From positions 1-16,197 of the forward strand of contig DKBN01000016.1 in the NCBI GenBank assembly GCA_002451235.1: a DNA stretch of 16,197 nt, written 5' to 3'. The notes under the pieces were generated by a model. The model made no database searches and had not been told where the DNA came from. It saw only the letters and a list, made by a program, of their open reading frames with translations. Below are positions 6,136 to 13,469 of the stretch, piece by piece; position 1 is the stretch's first letter; each line of letters opens with the position of its first letter. The position numbers and the translations under genes are program-made. This DNA is from Patescibacteria group bacterium UBA6899 (GTDB lineage Bacteria > Patescibacteriota > Minisyncoccia > Phycocordibacterales > UBA6899).

Positions 6136-7575
6136 TTATAAAGCTTCGATGCGGAGGAACTCGTGTTTCCCGATCTTCAGCGTCATGGTTGCAGAGAATT
6201 TTTGATACGGGTCCTTGAGCGCGTCGGTTCCGCCCACTTTGATGGCTCGCGCATCTACAAGACGGCGAAACTCGCTCTTGGAGGGAATGATCCCTCCGCC
6301 GACCAAGATCTCAGAGAGGGGGGTTCCTAACTTGGCGCGAAGTACCCGGACATCCTCCGGAACACGTTTCTCTTGGAATGTTTGGATGAACTGTTTCTCC
6401 GCCGTTTCCGCCTCTTTTCGTCCATGGTAGATCTCGACGATCTGACGCGCGAGCGCCATCTTCGCGTCTCTCGGATTCGTGGCACCACTCGTGACACCTC
6501 CCAGGAGGCGCTCGATCTCCTCTTTTGTGGTATAGGTAGCGAGCTCGAAGTACTCCACCATCGCTTGGTCGGGGATGGACATCACTTTGCCGTACATCTC
6601 CTCCGGGGAATCAAGGAGGCTGATATAGTTATCGAGGGATTTCGACATCTTGTCTTTCCCGTCGAGCCCGACCAGGAGTTTCATCCCCATTACCGCTTGC
6701 GGTTCTTTCTGGGCGATCTCCATCACCCTGCGGCCCATCAACATATTAAATACCTGGTCGGTTCCCCCAATCTCAAGGTCGCAAGAACCGTAGATATCGG
6801 CCATGACGTTCGAGTCGGCTCCTTGGATGATCGGATAAAGCATCTCGTGGACGAAAAGCGGTTCGCCGCCTTTTATGCGGTCTTGGAACATATCTCGCTC
6901 TATCAGCTGCGCAAAGGATATATGGCGGAGGATAGAAAGAAGGTTCACGAACGATACCCCATATGTCGTCGAGTGTTTGAGGAATGATTTCTGCATACGT
7001 GTATTCTCATATAGTACGGCCTTCGCGAGGAATGATGAGCTCGGAACGGGGAACTTTTCCTTGCGTTCATTCTCGATAGTGATCGCCCCCGCACCCTCGA
7101 CGGAGATATCTGTGACGCCATAGAACCAGTCGGAATTGCGCATCCACGTGAAACGCGGCCCATCGATGATGTCCCCATTCGGATCGCGGTTGACGAGAAG
7201 CACTTTGTCGACCTGGTCAAGGTAGGTCCGCACGTTCTTCTCTATCTCCTTCTGGTCGATCTCGGGACGCACTTTGCTTTTTCCGGTCGGGTCGCCGATC
7301 AGGGTGGTAAAATCCCCGATCAAGAACACGATCTTGCATCCCAGGTCCTGGAATTGGCGCAATTTCCTCAACACTACGGCATGTCCGAGGTGGATATCTG
7401 GACGCGTCACGTCGACCCCGAACTTTATGATGATGTCTTTTGAGTATGTACCCTGGGCCTTCGCTAGAAGCTTCTCTTTGAAAGAGTCTTTGGGATCAAT
7501 AAGTTCCCCTACTCCGCGGGTGAGCACATCATTGATCGTCGTGGAAATATCGCGCTCTTCTTTGTGTCCGTTCAT
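6136..7575 (-). CDS. tyrS: Tyrosyl-tRNA synthetase with an unusual catalytic-domain insertion
   Basis: A class I aminoacyl-tRNA synthetase that charges tRNA-Tyr. From ATG at 7575 it has 479 residues; bacterial TyrRS usually has about 400-430. The HIGH motif is HLGH (62-65) within KFGVDVTRPDIHLGHAVVL, the tyrosine-site motif is DLEIGGTDQVFN (about 266-277), and KMSKS is at 309-313. A C-terminal S4-like RNA-binding domain covers about 405-479 (VGGGIIPSKSEFRRLVDARA). Between NSDWF (147-151) and IERDMFQDR (about 225-233) there are about 70 residues where related enzymes have far fewer, so about 45-50 look inserted. Upstream in-frame starts up to 7836 exist, but they lie over the divergent PBP gene and encode nothing TyrRS-like. 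A promoter at 7583-7611 places transcription at 7576, agreeing with the 7575 start. Confidence 0.95.
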   Translation of the reverse strand: MNGHKEERDISTTINDVLTRGVGELIDPKDSFKEKLLAKAQGTYSKDIIIKFGVDVTRPDIHLGHAVVLRKLRQFQDLGCKIVFLIGDFTTLIGDPTGKSKVRPEIDQKEIEKNVRTYLDQVDKVLLVNRDPNGDIIDGPRFTWMRNSDWFYGVTDISVEGAGAITIENERKEKFPVPSSSFLAKAVLYENTRMQKSFLKHSTTYGVSFVNLLSILRHISFAQLIERDMFQDRIKGGEPLFVHEMLYPIIQGADSNVMADIYGSCDLEIGGTDQVFNMLMGRRVMEIAQKEPQAVMGMKLLVGLDGKDKMSKSLDNYISLLDSPEEMYGKVMSIPDQAMVEYFELATYTTKEEIERLLGGVTSGATNPRDAKMALARQIVEIYHGRKEAETAEKQFIQTFQEKRVPEDVRVLRAKLGTPLSEILVGGGIIPSKSEFRRLVDARAIKVGGTDALKDPYQKFSATMTLKIGKHEFLRIEAL

Positions 7576-7582
7576 ACGCTGC

Positions 7583-7611
7583 ATGCTAGCATGGCTCCTT
7601 GGTTTTGTCTT
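7583..7611 (-). promoter_or_regulatory. Promoter for tyrS
   Basis: On the minus strand the -35 is AAGACA (7611-7606), the spacer is 17 bp, and the -10 is TAGCAT (7588-7583) preceded by TGC, an extended -10. The predicted start, 7576, is one base before the ATG at 7575, so the message would be leaderless. This supports the 7575 start over longer alternatives. Confidence 0.5.
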
Positions 7612-7613
7612 TT

Positions 7614-7641
7614 TTGGGTAGAAATAATCCGGCCCTATGGT
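7614..7641 (+). promoter_or_regulatory. Possible promoter for the PBP gene
   Basis: TTGGGT (7614-7619), a 16-bp spacer and TATGGT (7636-7641) would start transcription near 7648, about 11 bases before the ATG at 7659. Both boxes have two or more mismatches. It lies back-to-back with the tyrS promoter. Confidence 0.3.
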
Positions 7642-7648
7642 ACGATAC

Positions 7649-7652
7649 GAGG
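7649..7652 (+). promoter_or_regulatory. Shine-Dalgarno GAGG fixing the PBP start
   Basis: GAGG lies six bases before the ATG at 7659. It is one of the few plausible Shine-Dalgarno sequences in the window and favours 7659 over the in-frame ATG at 7599, which lies 24 bases upstream of the tyrS start codon, beyond any likely promoter. Confidence 0.45.
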
Positions 7653-7658
7653 ATACGT

Positions 7659-10193
7659 ATGCCCTCTCTTTTGCATGGAAAACGCCGGGGGCGGTTCGCT
7701 CGAACGTTCGGATTGTTCGTCCTTGGTATGCTCCTTCTCGGAGTGTTCGTGCTTTCTGGATTCTTGGTTTGGGCCGCATCGATCGAACTTCCGGATTTCC
7801 ATCTCCTCGACCAACGCAAGGTCGCGCAATCGACAAAGATCTATGACCGCACTGGTGAGAATCTCCTCTATGATGTGCATCAAGATGTGCGCCGCACTGT
7901 CGTTACATTCGAGGAGATCAGTCCTTATATCAAGAACGCGACGGTGGCGATCGAGGATGACCAGTTCTATAACCACTTTGGTATCGAGCCGACAGCGATC
8001 CTTCGAGCTATCCTCGTTAATCTCCACCTGAAGCAGGGGTATTCCGGCCAAGGAGGTTCCACTATCACCCAGCAGGTCATCAAGATGGCGCTTCTTTCGC
8101 CTGAGAAGAGTATCACGCGAAAAGTTAAGGAGTGGATCCTCTCGGTCCGTCTCGAGCGCGTCATGACGAAGGAACAGATCCTCGGCCTTTACCTTAATGA
8201 GGCCCCATATGGTGGGAATATCTATGGCGTCGAGGAGGCGTCGAGGATGTTCTTTGGAAAGAGCGCAAAGGATGTGACCCTAGCGGAAGCGGCGTATCTC
8301 GCGTCCCTTCCGCAGGCCCCGACCCTGTACTCACCATATGGCACCAATAAGAAGCTTCTCGACACCAGGAAGGATCTGGTTCTCAAAAAGATGCTCGAAC
8401 TCAATATGATCACCGGGGATGAATACGCCCTGGCGCGAAAGGAGGAGGTGAGATTCATCCCCTCCGCGGAGCGAGGGATCCGTGCCCCGCACTTCGTCAT
8501 GTTCATCCGGCAGCTGCTCGCACAAAAGTATGGTGAGGACGCGCTCAATGAGGAGGGTTTGAGGGTGATCACCACCCTCAATCTTGACCTGCAGACCCAA
8601 GCGGAGGATATCGTGAAGAAATATGCGCTTGAGAACACTAAGACGTTCAATGCATCGAATGCCGCCTTGGTCGCGATCGATCCCAAGACCGGGGAGATCC
8701 TCGCGATGGTCGGGTCGCGTGATTACTTCGACACCAAGATCGACGGAAATTTCAATATCGCAACCGCTAATCGCCAGCCGGGGTCGGCATTTAAACCGTT
8801 CGTCTATGCCGCGGGGCTTGAGATGGGATATACGCAGGAGATGAGATTATTCGACGTCCCAACACAATTCTCGACGCGTTGCGACGCGTTCGGAAATCCC
8901 CTTGGGAACGCGACCGCCGATGATTGTTATATGCCAACCAACTACGATGGCCAATATCGCGGCCCCATGACCTTAAAGAATGCAGTCGCGCAGTCGGTGA
9001 ACATCCCCGCAGTAAAGATGCTTTATTTGGTCGGACTTGATCGTGCGCTTAATTTCGCGAAGAAGGTCGGTATCACGACCCTGGGGGATAAGAGCCGGTA
9101 CGGACTGACACTCGTTCTCGGGGGAGGAGAAGTGTCACTCCTTGACATGACTAGCGCGTATGGGGTGTTCGCGAACGATGGTGCACGGGCTCCATATCAA
9201 GGGATCCTGAAGGTCGAGGATGATCGTGGCGCCACCCTTGAGGAATATGCTCCGCACGCCGATCGGGTGATGGATTCGGATGTGGCGCATAATATCAGCG
9301 ATATGCTCTCAGACAACGATGCACGTACGCCGGCGTTCGGAGCACAATCTTACCTCTATTTTCCTGATCACCAGGTGGCGGTCAAAACTGGCACTACGAA
9401 TGATTATCGTGATGCGTGGATCATTGGATACACTCCATCTTTAGTCGTAGGCGCGTGGGCAGGGAATAATGATAATTCCCCGATGGAAAAAAAGGTGGCT
9501 GGATTCATTGTTGCACCCCTATGGAATGCTTTTTTCCAAAAGGCATTCGCAAAGATCCCGAATGAACGTTTCTTTTCTCCGCTCTCGGTCCCAAAGAGTA
9601 CAAAACCTGCTTTGCGTGGTATCTGGGAGGGGAGCCAGGTATTCGACGTCGATAAATTCTCAGGAAAATTAGCTACCCAATATACCCCCGAGGATGCGCG
9701 TATGGAGCGTGTGGCGCCGGACCCACACGAGATCCTTCATTGGGTGAACAAGGATGACCCAACTGGGACGCCCCCAATAAACCCATCAGCTGACCCACAA
9801 TATCAGCTGTGGGAGATCCCGGCGCAGTTATGGATCGCAAAGAACGGCCTTCCGAGTATTGTAACGAGGGATATACCAACTTCCCCCGACGATATTCATA
9901 CACTCGAGCACCAACCATCTGGGTATTTTATCGCTCCCGCAACCTCTACGGTCAGTGGGTTGGGTGATAGATTAACCATCGAGGCGGCGATCCATTCTAC
10001 CTACCCGATCACATTGGTGGAGTTTTACTTCAACAACCAACTTTTGGGGACGGTACAGCAGCCTCCATACACCATCTCATTCGTTCCACAAGAGTCTGGT
10101 GGGACCATTGGTTCTAATGAACTCAAGATGGTCATCCGTGATTTTGTTTATAATAAAATTGAAGAGACTGAGGAAATCACCCTTAGTCCTTAG
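7659..10193 (+). CDS. Class A penicillin-binding protein (PBP1A-like) with C-terminal Ig-like domain
   Basis: An 844-residue bifunctional peptidoglycan synthase. A basic N-terminus and one membrane helix (about 17-40) anchor it with the enzyme domains outside. The glycosyltransferase domain (GT51, about 60-235) has the catalytic Glu99 in IEDDQFYNHFG, then GGSTITQQ (132-139) and RKVKEWILSVRLE. The transpeptidase domain has SxxK with Ser376 (SAFK), SVN (446-448) and KTGT (576-579), so both activities look intact. After the transpeptidase, about residues 755-844 form an Ig-like domain (ITLVEFYFNNQLLGTVQQPPY-like strands) similar to the Big_7 type found at the ends of some PBPs, perhaps for wall or protein binding. 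It is divergent from tyrS. Its TAG stop overlaps the stop of the convergent dciA-like gene, with no terminator visible between them. Confidence 0.95.
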   Translation: MPSLLHGKRRGRFARTFGLFVLGMLLLGVFVLSGFLVWAASIELPDFHLLDQRKVAQSTKIYDRTGENLLYDVHQDVRRTVVTFEEISPYIKNATVAIEDDQFYNHFGIEPTAILRAILVNLHLKQGYSGQGGSTITQQVIKMALLSPEKSITRKVKEWILSVRLERVMTKEQILGLYLNEAPYGGNIYGVEEASRMFFGKSAKDVTLAEAAYLASLPQAPTLYSPYGTNKKLLDTRKDLVLKKMLELNMITGDEYALARKEEVRFIPSAERGIRAPHFVMFIRQLLAQKYGEDALNEEGLRVITTLNLDLQTQAEDIVKKYALENTKTFNASNAALVAIDPKTGEILAMVGSRDYFDTKIDGNFNIATANRQPGSAFKPFVYAAGLEMGYTQEMRLFDVPTQFSTRCDAFGNPLGNATADDCYMPTNYDGQYRGPMTLKNAVAQSVNIPAVKMLYLVGLDRALNFAKKVGITTLGDKSRYGLTLVLGGGEVSLLDMTSAYGVFANDGARAPYQGILKVEDDRGATLEEYAPHADRVMDSDVAHNISDMLSDNDARTPAFGAQSYLYFPDHQVAVKTGTTNDYRDAWIIGYTPSLVVGAWAGNNDNSPMEKKVAGFIVAPLWNAFFQKAFAKIPNERFFSPLSVPKSTKPALRGIWEGSQVFDVDKFSGKLATQYTPEDARMERVAPDPHEILHWVNKDDPTGTPPINPSADPQYQLWEIPAQLWIAKNGLPSIVTRDIPTSPDDIHTLEHQPSGYFIAPATSTVSGLGDRLTIEAAIHSTYPITLVEFYFNNQLLGTVQQPPYTISFVPQESGGTIGSNELKMVIRDFVYNKIEETEEITLSP

Positions 10194-10444
10194 GAGAGAT
10201 CTTTTACGTTTGGGAATTCTTTTTGAATCTTTTGTAGAAGGATATTTTTTAAGGTGAAGATCTTGTGTTTTATTGTTGATTCCCCTTTAATAATGAGATT
10301 TTTTCCAGAGTATGATATATCATCCGCGCCAATCGAAACCCTTAATTCAATAGAGAGGATCTCTGCAATTCGTTTTTTACTGATATCGCGCACTTGAAGA
10401 AGTGATCGATATCTCTCTAAATATTCTTCGATCCTTCCGAACAT
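10190..10444 (-). CDS. Short DciA-like (DUF721-type) protein, putative helicase-loading factor
   Basis: An 84-residue protein, last gene of a dnaA-dnaN-side cluster, starting three bases after the dnaN stop. The N-terminal half is helical and charged. The second half (ADDISYSGKNLIIKGESTIKHKIFTLKNILLQKIQKEFP) has the strand, then helix, then helix pattern with a hydrophobic strand followed by a polar patch that is seen in the KH-like domain of DciA/DUF721 proteins. DciA loads or guides the replicative helicase DnaB in bacteria lacking DnaC or DnaI. Identification rests on this pattern plus the position beside dnaN, where such genes are often found; the sequence match is weak. The 3' end overlaps the PBP stop codon by four bases on the opposite strand. 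The gene is strongly AT-rich compared with most of the window. Confidence 0.45.
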   Translation of the reverse strand: MFGRIEEYLERYRSLLQVRDISKKRIAEILSIELRVSIGADDISYSGKNLIIKGESTIKHKIFTLKNILLQKIQKEFPNVKDLS

Positions 10445-10447
10445 ATA

Positions 10448-11551
10448 TCAGCTCACACGGATCGGCATCACAAGATAGAGAAACGTCTGGTCCCCGACCC
10501 CGCGAAGAATAAGGGGTTTTCCGGTCCCCGCAGAGGAGAGTGAGATACTATCTTGGGAAATGTATTGGAGTGGATCAAGGAGGAATCGTTGATTGAACAT
10601 AAGATCAACTCGTTCCCCTTTGAGGGCCGATGAGACCTGGTTGGATGTTTCCCCGATCTCATCATTCTTTGTTCCGACCTCAAAAACCCCTTCTTTGGGA
10701 TCGATAACGATCCGCGTCTGTTGGAGCTTCCCTGAGAATATCTGTGAGATCTTTAGGGTATTAATGAGATCATCTTTGAGTACAACTGCTTCCGCCACAA
10801 CTTGTTTCGGAATGATTTGTTTGTAATCTGGGAACATCCCATCAATGAGTCGAGATGTGATGTGTATATTCTCATGAAGGAACGAGATCTGTGAATTATT
10901 CGCATAAATATCGATCATTCCGGAATATCCTTCCATCACACGAATGACCTCATTCACGTTCTTAATCGGGATTAAGAGGGAGATATCATCATCGATCTTC
11001 TTCACAGAAATCTTCTTTTCAGAAAGGCGTGATGAGTCTGTGGCAACCATCATCAGGTATCCTGAATCCGTATACCAGTGGACACTTGAGAATTCTGGCT
11101 TAATATCGGTATTTGCCGCACTAAAGGAGACCGCTCGTAATCCTTGCGCAAGTGTGTGAGCGTCCATCTTGATATGCCCACCTTTATTTACCGTCGGTAT
11201 GCTCGGAAAATCTTCATAGGGAGAGCATTTAATGATCGTTGTATGGGATTCTGAAGAGATAGAAAGATTCTGCCCCACTAACTCGATCGAGACCTGTTTT
11301 TCATTTGGGAGAAGTGAGAGGTAGTTCCCTAAAATAGAGGCCGGAACAGCGATCACTCCTTCTGTAAAGACCTTTGCAGGAAGTGAGATCTCGACCCCAA
11401 GATCAAGGTTTGTTGCGCGAAGTTTGATATGAGATTCAGACGCAAGTAAAAGGACGTGTGAAAGAATAGGAAGAGAGAGTTGCTTTCCTGTGAAACGTTC
11501 CGCTTGGAGTAATGCATCTTTTAGGATATCCCTCGCGCACTGTACCTTCAT
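10448..11551 (-). CDS. dnaN: DNA polymerase III beta sliding clamp
   Basis: A 367-residue protein matching the usual beta-clamp length and three-domain pattern. It forms the ring that tethers DNA polymerase to DNA. The N-terminus MKVQCARDILKDALLQAERFTGKQ, the LPILSHVLL segment (about 27-35), the mid-protein TDSSRLSEKK, the LIDGMFPDYKQIIPKQ segment and the C-terminal FLYLVMPIRVS all fit DnaN. The usual end is an M-P-[IVM]-[RK] motif, present here as MPIR. It is followed by the DciA-like gene after three bases and preceded by dnaA across a 236-base gap carrying DnaA-box-like motifs. A TAGAAT -10 box is placed for a leaderless start. The gene is clearly AT-richer than most others in the window. 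Confidence 0.96.
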   Translation of the reverse strand: MKVQCARDILKDALLQAERFTGKQLSLPILSHVLLLASESHIKLRATNLDLGVEISLPAKVFTEGVIAVPASILGNYLSLLPNEKQVSIELVGQNLSISSESHTTIIKCSPYEDFPSIPTVNKGGHIKMDAHTLAQGLRAVSFSAANTDIKPEFSSVHWYTDSGYLMMVATDSSRLSEKKISVKKIDDDISLLIPIKNVNEVIRVMEGYSGMIDIYANNSQISFLHENIHITSRLIDGMFPDYKQIIPKQVVAEAVVLKDDLINTLKISQIFSGKLQQTRIVIDPKEGVFEVGTKNDEIGETSNQVSSALKGERVDLMFNQRFLLDPLQYISQDSISLSSAGTGKPLILRGVGDQTFLYLVMPIRVS

Positions 11552-11787
11552 ATATAAGATTCTATTATTAAGATTATCTCTGTGGATTTCTGGATTACTG
11601 CCATTTCTTTATGATTTCCAACATATTTTCCCACCAATAAATTTCATAGGTTGGGGATATCATCACCCTTATTCACACCCATACTATTTCATGAAAGACT
11701 CATCCCCACCTCCCCTAGAACATTCTTCTTAGTTGTGCACAGGATTCCCCACAAAAAATCTTTTATTATCCCCACACTTCCCACCAC
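11552..11787. other. dnaA-dnaN intergenic region with DnaA-box-like motifs, candidate oriC part
   Basis: This gap holds one perfect DnaA box TTATTCACA (11669-11677, plus). One-mismatch to two-mismatch relatives are TTGTGCACA (11734-11742), TTCCCCACA (11746-11754), TTATCCCCA (11767-11775) and, on the minus strand, AAATCCACA (11589-11581) and ATATCCCCA (11660-11652). The left half is AT-rich (for example around 11551-11580 and 11611-11650), as expected for a duplex-unwinding element. No gene is seen here. It could be the origin or a DnaA-responsive regulatory region for dnaN. Confidence 0.55.
11559..11564 (-). promoter_or_regulatory. -10 box for dnaN
   Basis: TAGAAT on the minus strand (five of six matches) is placed so that transcription would start at 11552, one base before the dnaN ATG at 11551. 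No good -35 is seen in the AT-rich DNA upstream. Confidence 0.45.
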
Positions 11788-13140
11788 TCAAAACAACGCC
11801 CTGATCTGTTCTATCTCCTGAAGAAGGATCGGGTCCGTCTTGATATCATTCTTCACCTTCTCACAAGAATGTATCACTGTTGTGTGATCCCTCCCCCCAA
11901 GTTTCTGTCCGATCAATGGGTATGAGATACTATAATCTTCACGCAGAATATACATAAGGATCTGCCGCGGCTTCACTACCTCCTTTCTCCGTGTTTTCTC
12001 ATAAATAAAACGCTCTTCAATGTTATAGAAGCTAGTCACTGTTTTCACAATATCCTTTATCGACACCGGCCTCGTCGGTTTTGCATTATTTTTGATCAAT
12101 GTTTTCACCTCCACAAGACTCACGGGGCGATTCTTGAGCTGTGCTTGGCAGACGACAAGATTTAATGTCCCTTCAAGTTCTCTAATGGATGATTGGATGG
12201 TCTCCGCGACATACCGAAGGACCTCCTCATCTATTGTGGATTCTTGTTGGCGAAGCTTTTCCCGAAGGATCGCGAGTCTCGATTCGTATTCCGGTGGGGT
12301 GATCTCAATGATCATCCCAGCACCAAAGCGAGATTTTAAGCGGTCCTCTAATCCATTGATGTAATTCGGGTGACGGTCCGAGGAAAAGATGATCTGCTTA
12401 TTATTCTCATAAAGGGTGTTAAAAAGATGGAAAAGCTCCTCTTGTGTCTTTTCCTTTCCCGCAAGGAATTGAATATCATCCATCACCAACACGTCGTACT
12501 TCCGATACCGCTCCTTAAATTCCCCAACCTTATTGTTTTGGAGCGAATTAATATAATCGGTCGCGAACTTTTCAGAGCTGATGTACTGTGTCTTTTTTCC
12601 GATATTCTGTTTCTTGACACTATTCCCGACCGCCTGAATCAAGTGTGTCTTTCCGAACCCCGTCCCACCATAAATGAAAAGCGGATTATACATGATGCCA
12701 GGCTTCTTTAACGTCGCTTGTGCCGCGGCATATGCGAGCTCATTAAAAGAGCCGACAACAAAACTCTCGAAGGTATATCGTGGATTAAGTCCATCCTCTT
12801 TATTCACATAAAAATCCTGGAGAGGGAGTTCGTTGTGGAACATCAAGGTAGACTCCTTCTTCCCCACTACAAGATCATCTTTTTTAGGAAGGTCCTCTTT
12901 CACAACAGCGTACTCGATCCCCTTCACTGAATCCGAGATGTTGCGAAGGACGCGGAGGATGGTGGTGTGGTATTTATTCGCGAGCCAGTCGCGCACAAAC
13001 TCATTCTGTACCCCAAGGTGAATGACCCCACCATCCGCCTTCACGATGCGTGTGTGCTTGAACCAGGTGCTGAAATTCGCTTTTGAAACTTCAACCTCGA
13101 TCTCAGCAAGTGCTTTCCCCCAAAGCTCTTTATAGTCCAT
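11788..13140 (-). CDS. dnaA: Chromosomal replication initiator DnaA
   Basis: A 450-residue initiator, normal in length. Domain I (about 1-80) contains the WGKALAEIEVEVSKANFSTWF segment. A short linker (about 80-115) replaces a long domain II. The AAA+ domain begins at LNPRYTFESFVVGSFNELAYAAA and has Walker A GGTGFGKT (158-165) and Walker B VMDDIQ (219-224), followed by SSDRHPNYINGLEDRLKSRF. Domain IV carries the DNA-binding signature GGRDHTTVIHS near the C-terminus. The ATG at 13140 was preferred over an in-frame TTG two codons upstream. A TATAAT promoter at 13177-13205 predicts a leader of about 30 nt without a Shine-Dalgarno sequence. DnaA-box-like sites lie just upstream of this promoter, so autoregulation is plausible. 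It is divergent from rpmH, the classical arrangement at many bacterial origins. Confidence 0.98.
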   Translation of the reverse strand: MDYKELWGKALAEIEVEVSKANFSTWFKHTRIVKADGGVIHLGVQNEFVRDWLANKYHTTILRVLRNISDSVKGIEYAVVKEDLPKKDDLVVGKKESTLMFHNELPLQDFYVNKEDGLNPRYTFESFVVGSFNELAYAAAQATLKKPGIMYNPLFIYGGTGFGKTHLIQAVGNSVKKQNIGKKTQYISSEKFATDYINSLQNNKVGEFKERYRKYDVLVMDDIQFLAGKEKTQEELFHLFNTLYENNKQIIFSSDRHPNYINGLEDRLKSRFGAGMIIEITPPEYESRLAILREKLRQQESTIDEEVLRYVAETIQSSIRELEGTLNLVVCQAQLKNRPVSLVEVKTLIKNNAKPTRPVSIKDIVKTVTSFYNIEERFIYEKTRRKEVVKPRQILMYILREDYSISYPLIGQKLGGRDHTTVIHSCEKVKNDIKTDPILLQEIEQIRALF

Positions 13141-13176
13141 ACACAACGAGAGTGTGAGTTACCGATAATGGAACCT

Positions 13177-13205
13177 ATTATATGGATGAGCGGACGCTCC
13201 ACCAA
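13177..13205 (-). promoter_or_regulatory. Promoter for dnaA
   Basis: On the minus strand the -35 is TTGGTG (13205-13200), the spacer is 17 bp, and the -10 is a perfect TATAAT (13182-13177). Transcription would start near 13170, leaving about 30 nt before the ATG at 13140. Unlike most promoters here, it does not give a leaderless message. Confidence 0.65.
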
Positions 13206-13277
13206 ACGAACGGAACTGTTCACAACATGTGAATATCATGTGGAAAAATTATGACAGTATTTTTTAAAATCACAACA

Positions 13278-13306
13278 TTGCTCAGTAAAGAAACATGTTC
13301 TATAGT
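13278..13306 (+). promoter_or_regulatory. Promoter for the rpmH-rnpA-yidD-yidC-jag operon
   Basis: The -35 TTGCTC (13278-13283), a 17-bp spacer and the -10 TATAGT (13301-13306, five of six) place the start of transcription at the A of the rpmH ATG (13313). The operon message would therefore be leaderless. Confidence 0.65.
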
Positions 13307-13312
13307 GCGCCC

Positions 13313-13447
13313 ATGTCATTCACATACAGACCGAAAAAGAAGAAGCGCAACACATCGCACGGGTTCCTCGCGCGCAAAAATTCCTCCCCAGGAAGGGCGG
13401 TGCTTTCCCGAAGGCGATCGAAGGGAAGAAAAAGGATCTCCCAATAA
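13313..13447 (+). CDS. rpmH: 50S ribosomal protein L34
   Basis: A 44-residue basic protein, the normal size for L34, a late-assembling component of the large ribosomal subunit. The family landmarks are plain: TYRPKKKKR at residues 4-12, HGFLARK at 16-22, and the C-terminal RRRSKGRKRISQ. Arg and Lys make up a large share of residues. It heads the classical rpmH-rnpA-yidD-yidC-jag cluster and is divergent from dnaA. The ATG is at the predicted transcription start, with no Shine-Dalgarno sequence. The rnpA start follows 22 bases after its stop. Confidence 0.97.
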   Translation: MSFTYRPKKKKRNTSHGFLARKNSSPGRAVLSRRRSKGRKRISQ

Positions 13448-13469
13448 AAAGATCAAGAAAAAAGAGCGA

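Larger units (their letters stand above)
13141..13312. other. dnaA-rpmH intergenic region, second candidate origin or control region
   Basis: The 172 bases between the divergent dnaA and rpmH genes hold TTTTCCACA (minus, 13247-13239; one mismatch to the DnaA box), ATATTCACA (minus, 13236-13228; one mismatch) and an inverted repeat TTCACA-ACA-TGTGAA (13219-13233). An A/T-rich stretch follows at about 13243-13275. Promoters for both genes flank these motifs. The motifs could be origin boxes or a DnaA-controlled operator. Confidence 0.5.

Noticed and set aside
7576..7836. An 87-residue N-terminal extension of TyrRS
   Set aside because: It overlaps the divergent PBP gene, is rich in Arg and Pro with no TyrRS similarity, and lies upstream of the tyrS promoter at 7583-7611.
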